In this document: piece after piece, positions 15,436-16,705 of the stretch
How the letters are laid out: the number at the start of each line of letters is the position of its first letter
How positions within the stretch are numbered: position 1 is the first letter of the stretch
Source of the DNA: Deltaproteobacteria bacterium
Lineage (GTDB): Bacteria; Desulfobacterota; Desulfobacteria; Desulfobacterales; ETH-SRB1
Direction of reading: 5' to 3'
Assembly (NCBI GenBank): GCA_003647525.1
Contig: QMMZ01000009.1
Span: 1 to 16,705 of the forward strand
DNA: 16,705 nucleotides
Position numbers and translations under genes: made by a program
The notes under the pieces: generated by a model
What the model was told of the DNA's origin: nothing
Database searches by the model: none
What the model saw: the letters and a program-made list of their open reading frames with translations, nothing else

Positions 15436-16475
15436 AAAATATTCTAGTTACAGGAGGTTGTGGATTTATTGGGTCGAATTTCATTCATTATATGCTTGAA
15501 CAACCTGATTTTACTGGACGGATAATAAACGTTGATAAATTGACCTATGCCGGAAATCCTGAAAACCTGGCAGGAATTGCTGAAAGATTTTCTGAACGGT
15601 ATGATTTTATTAAGGCAGATATATGTGATCGTAAAGCCATGTCAGAAATTTTTAATAATTATAAAATTGATGCTGTTTGCCATTTTGCTGCTGAATCGCA
15701 TGTTGACAGATCTATTGCCGAGCCGGATTCTTTTATAAAAACAAACATTTTCGGCACATTTAATCTGCTTGAACTTTCCAGGAATAGAAAGGCCCTTTTT
15801 CACCATATAAGTACTGACGAAGTTTATGGTTCTCTTGGAAAGGATGGCTTTTTTACCGAGGCTACGCCTTACAGTCCTAATAGTCCATATTCAGCTTCAA
15901 AGGCATCTTCCGACCACCTTGTAAGGGCTTACAATAAAACATACTCTTTGCCGGTAACGATTTCCAATTGCTCAAATAATTATGGCCCATATCAGTTTCC
16001 CGAAAAACTAATCCCTCTTATTATACTAAATTCCCTTGAAGGAAAGCCCCTTCCGGTTTACGGTGATGGCAGGAATGTAAGAGACTGGCTGTATGTAAAG
16101 GACCATTGCAGAGCTGTTTGGTTAATAATGAAAAATGGAAAAAGCGGAGAAACATACAATATCGGCGGCAACTGTGAAATGCGAAATATAGATATTATAA
16201 CTATAATTTGTGATATTATAGATAAAATGTTGCCCAGAGATGATAGTATGCCAAGAAGGGACCTGATAACCTTTGTAAAAGATAGGCCAGGTCATGATCT
16301 AAGATATGCCATTGATTTTAGCAAACTGCAAAAAGAATTGGGATGGCATCCTGATGAATCTTTTGAATCAGGAATAAGAAAGACCATTAAATGGTATATA
16401 GATAATAAAGGTTGGGTAGATAAAGTTAAAAGCGGAGAATATATGTCTTGGATAGAGAGACATTATAATTTATAG
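15432..16475 (+). CDS. rfbB: dTDP-glucose 4,6-dehydratase
   Basis: 347 residues, an extended SDR enzyme of the usual length. The NAD loop [11 protein letters not shown] is at 7-17, followed by [14 protein letters not shown] (33-46), which is typical of RmlB, and [12 protein letters not shown] (84-95). The catalytic residues are T128-D129-E130 in [10 protein letters not shown] and Y153/K157 in [11 protein letters not shown]. The sugar-nucleotide part has [18 protein letters not shown] (179-196) and [15 protein letters not shown]. It converts dTDP-glucose to dTDP-4-keto-6-deoxyglucose, the precursor of rhamnose and other deoxysugars of O-antigen or capsule. No rfbA, rfbC or rfbD is in the window; they may lie to the right. 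The ribosome site (GGTGA) is weak. The gene is AT-rich and ends 14 bases before a dispersed palindrome. Confidence 0.96.
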   Translation: MKNILVTGGCGFIGSNFIHYMLEQPDFTGRIINVDKLTYAGNPENLAGIAERFSERYDFIKADICDRKAMSEIFNNYKIDAVCHFAAESHVDRSIAEPDSFIKTNIFGTFNLLELSRNRKALFHHISTDEVYGSLGKDGFFTEATPYSPNSPYSASKASSDHLVRAYNKTYSLPVTISNCSNNYGPYQFPEKLIPLIILNSLEGKPLPVYGDGRNVRDWLYVKDHCRAVWLIMKNGKSGETYNIGGNCEMRNIDIITIICDIIDKMLPRDDSMPRRDLITFVKDRPGHDLRYAIDFSKLQKELGWHPDESFESGIRKTIKWYIDNKGWVDKVKSGEYMSWIERHYNL

Positions 16476-16489
16476 ATAATTGCTATAGA

Positions 16490-16583
16490 CTTTCAGATAA
16501 TTAATTTCACTGTGTTATCAGTCGTTGACGTATAACTAATACGCCTTCCTCCTTCTGGCCTTGTGAAATTAATTATCTGAAAG
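16490..16583 (-). repeat. Palindromic dispersed element, copy 2 (after rfbB)
   Basis: 94 bp, reverse orientation relative to copy 1. Its 21-bp arms (16490-16510 and 16563-16583) are perfect inverted repeats, and with one mismatch the match extends about six bases outward (ATAG-A/T-CTTTC). The inner 52 bases, read on the minus strand, match copy 1 except for two substitutions and a missing AT. The perfect arms suggest this copy is younger or better kept than copy 1. It follows the rfbB stop by 14 bases and could act as a 3' hairpin. Confidence 0.92.
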
Positions 16584-16626
16584 ACTATTTAACAACTCGA
16601 TAGTATAGGAATTTCCATTTTTCATA

Positions 16627-16682
16627 GTAGGGGCGAATCTTGTATTCGCCCTAATCGGGGCGATCACAAGGATCGCCCCTAC
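16627..16682. repeat. Twin-hairpin repeat with GTAGGGGCGA ends
   Basis: The outer ends are GTAGGGGCGA (16627-16636) and TCGCCCCTAC (16673-16682). Inside are two adjacent hairpins: GGGCGAAT-CTTGT-ATTCGCCC (16631-16651) and GGGGCGATC-ACAAG-GATCGCCCC (16657-16679). The element is far more GC-rich than its surroundings. From memory, similar GGGGCGA hairpin repeats are scattered in many environmental bacterial genomes. No gene inside. Confidence 0.85.
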
Positions 16683-16705
16683 GAAAAAATAATATAATCA
16701 CAGCC

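Noticed and set aside
1..16705. A hidden defence, toxin-antitoxin or secondary metabolite system
   Set aside because: All large frames belong to housekeeping or known families, and no gene pair with such a signature was found.

Overview
The window looks like a chromosomal piece of a strictly Gram-negative, anaerobic Desulfobacterota (Desulfobacterales-like) genome of low to moderate GC. The clues are the tilS-ftsH-folP order, a DUF6178 protein (a family I associate with this phylum), a long SRP RNA, a large U32-family protein, and intergenic gaps filled with short dispersed repeats. The assignment is inference from family memory, not a search result.

Layout. Positions 1-3512 are a minus-strand operon: tilS (tRNA-Ile lysidine synthetase), ftsH (membrane AAA+ protease) and the first 50 codons of folP (dihydropteroate synthase), which runs off the left edge. 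A divergent promoter region follows. The plus strand then carries a large-type SRP RNA gene (3675-3927) whose 5' and 3' ends pair perfectly, and after it grpE-dnaK. Convergent to dnaK is a 661-residue U32 protein (RlhA/UbiU-like). Next on the minus strand is a coupled pair, mobB and an HD-domain phosphohydrolase. From 10841 everything is on the plus strand: rdgB (XTP/dITP pyrophosphatase), an AmpG-like MFS permease and a DUF6178 protein in overlapping or very tight order, then an etfB that has no etfA next to it, and rfbB (dTDP-glucose 4,6-dehydratase).

Genes working together. tilS/ftsH/folP and grpE/dnaK are housekeeping sets: tRNA decoding, membrane protein quality control, folate and chaperoning. 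rdgB, the permease and DUF6178 form a probable transcription unit. mobB and the HD gene share an ATGA junction.

The least ordinary material is non-coding. A roughly 95-bp near-palindromic element occurs twice in opposite orientation. One copy lies between the likely grpE promoter and the grpE start codon, and the other lies just after rfbB. A second repeat type, made of two adjacent hairpins, sits at the right edge. Clusters of short repeated words border several genes and reach into the first codons of tilS and the last codons of the U32 gene. I saw no tRNA, rRNA, CRISPR array, transposase or defence gene. I found no clearly new multi-gene system; the best candidates for something undescribed are the dispersed palindrome and the DUF6178 operon.
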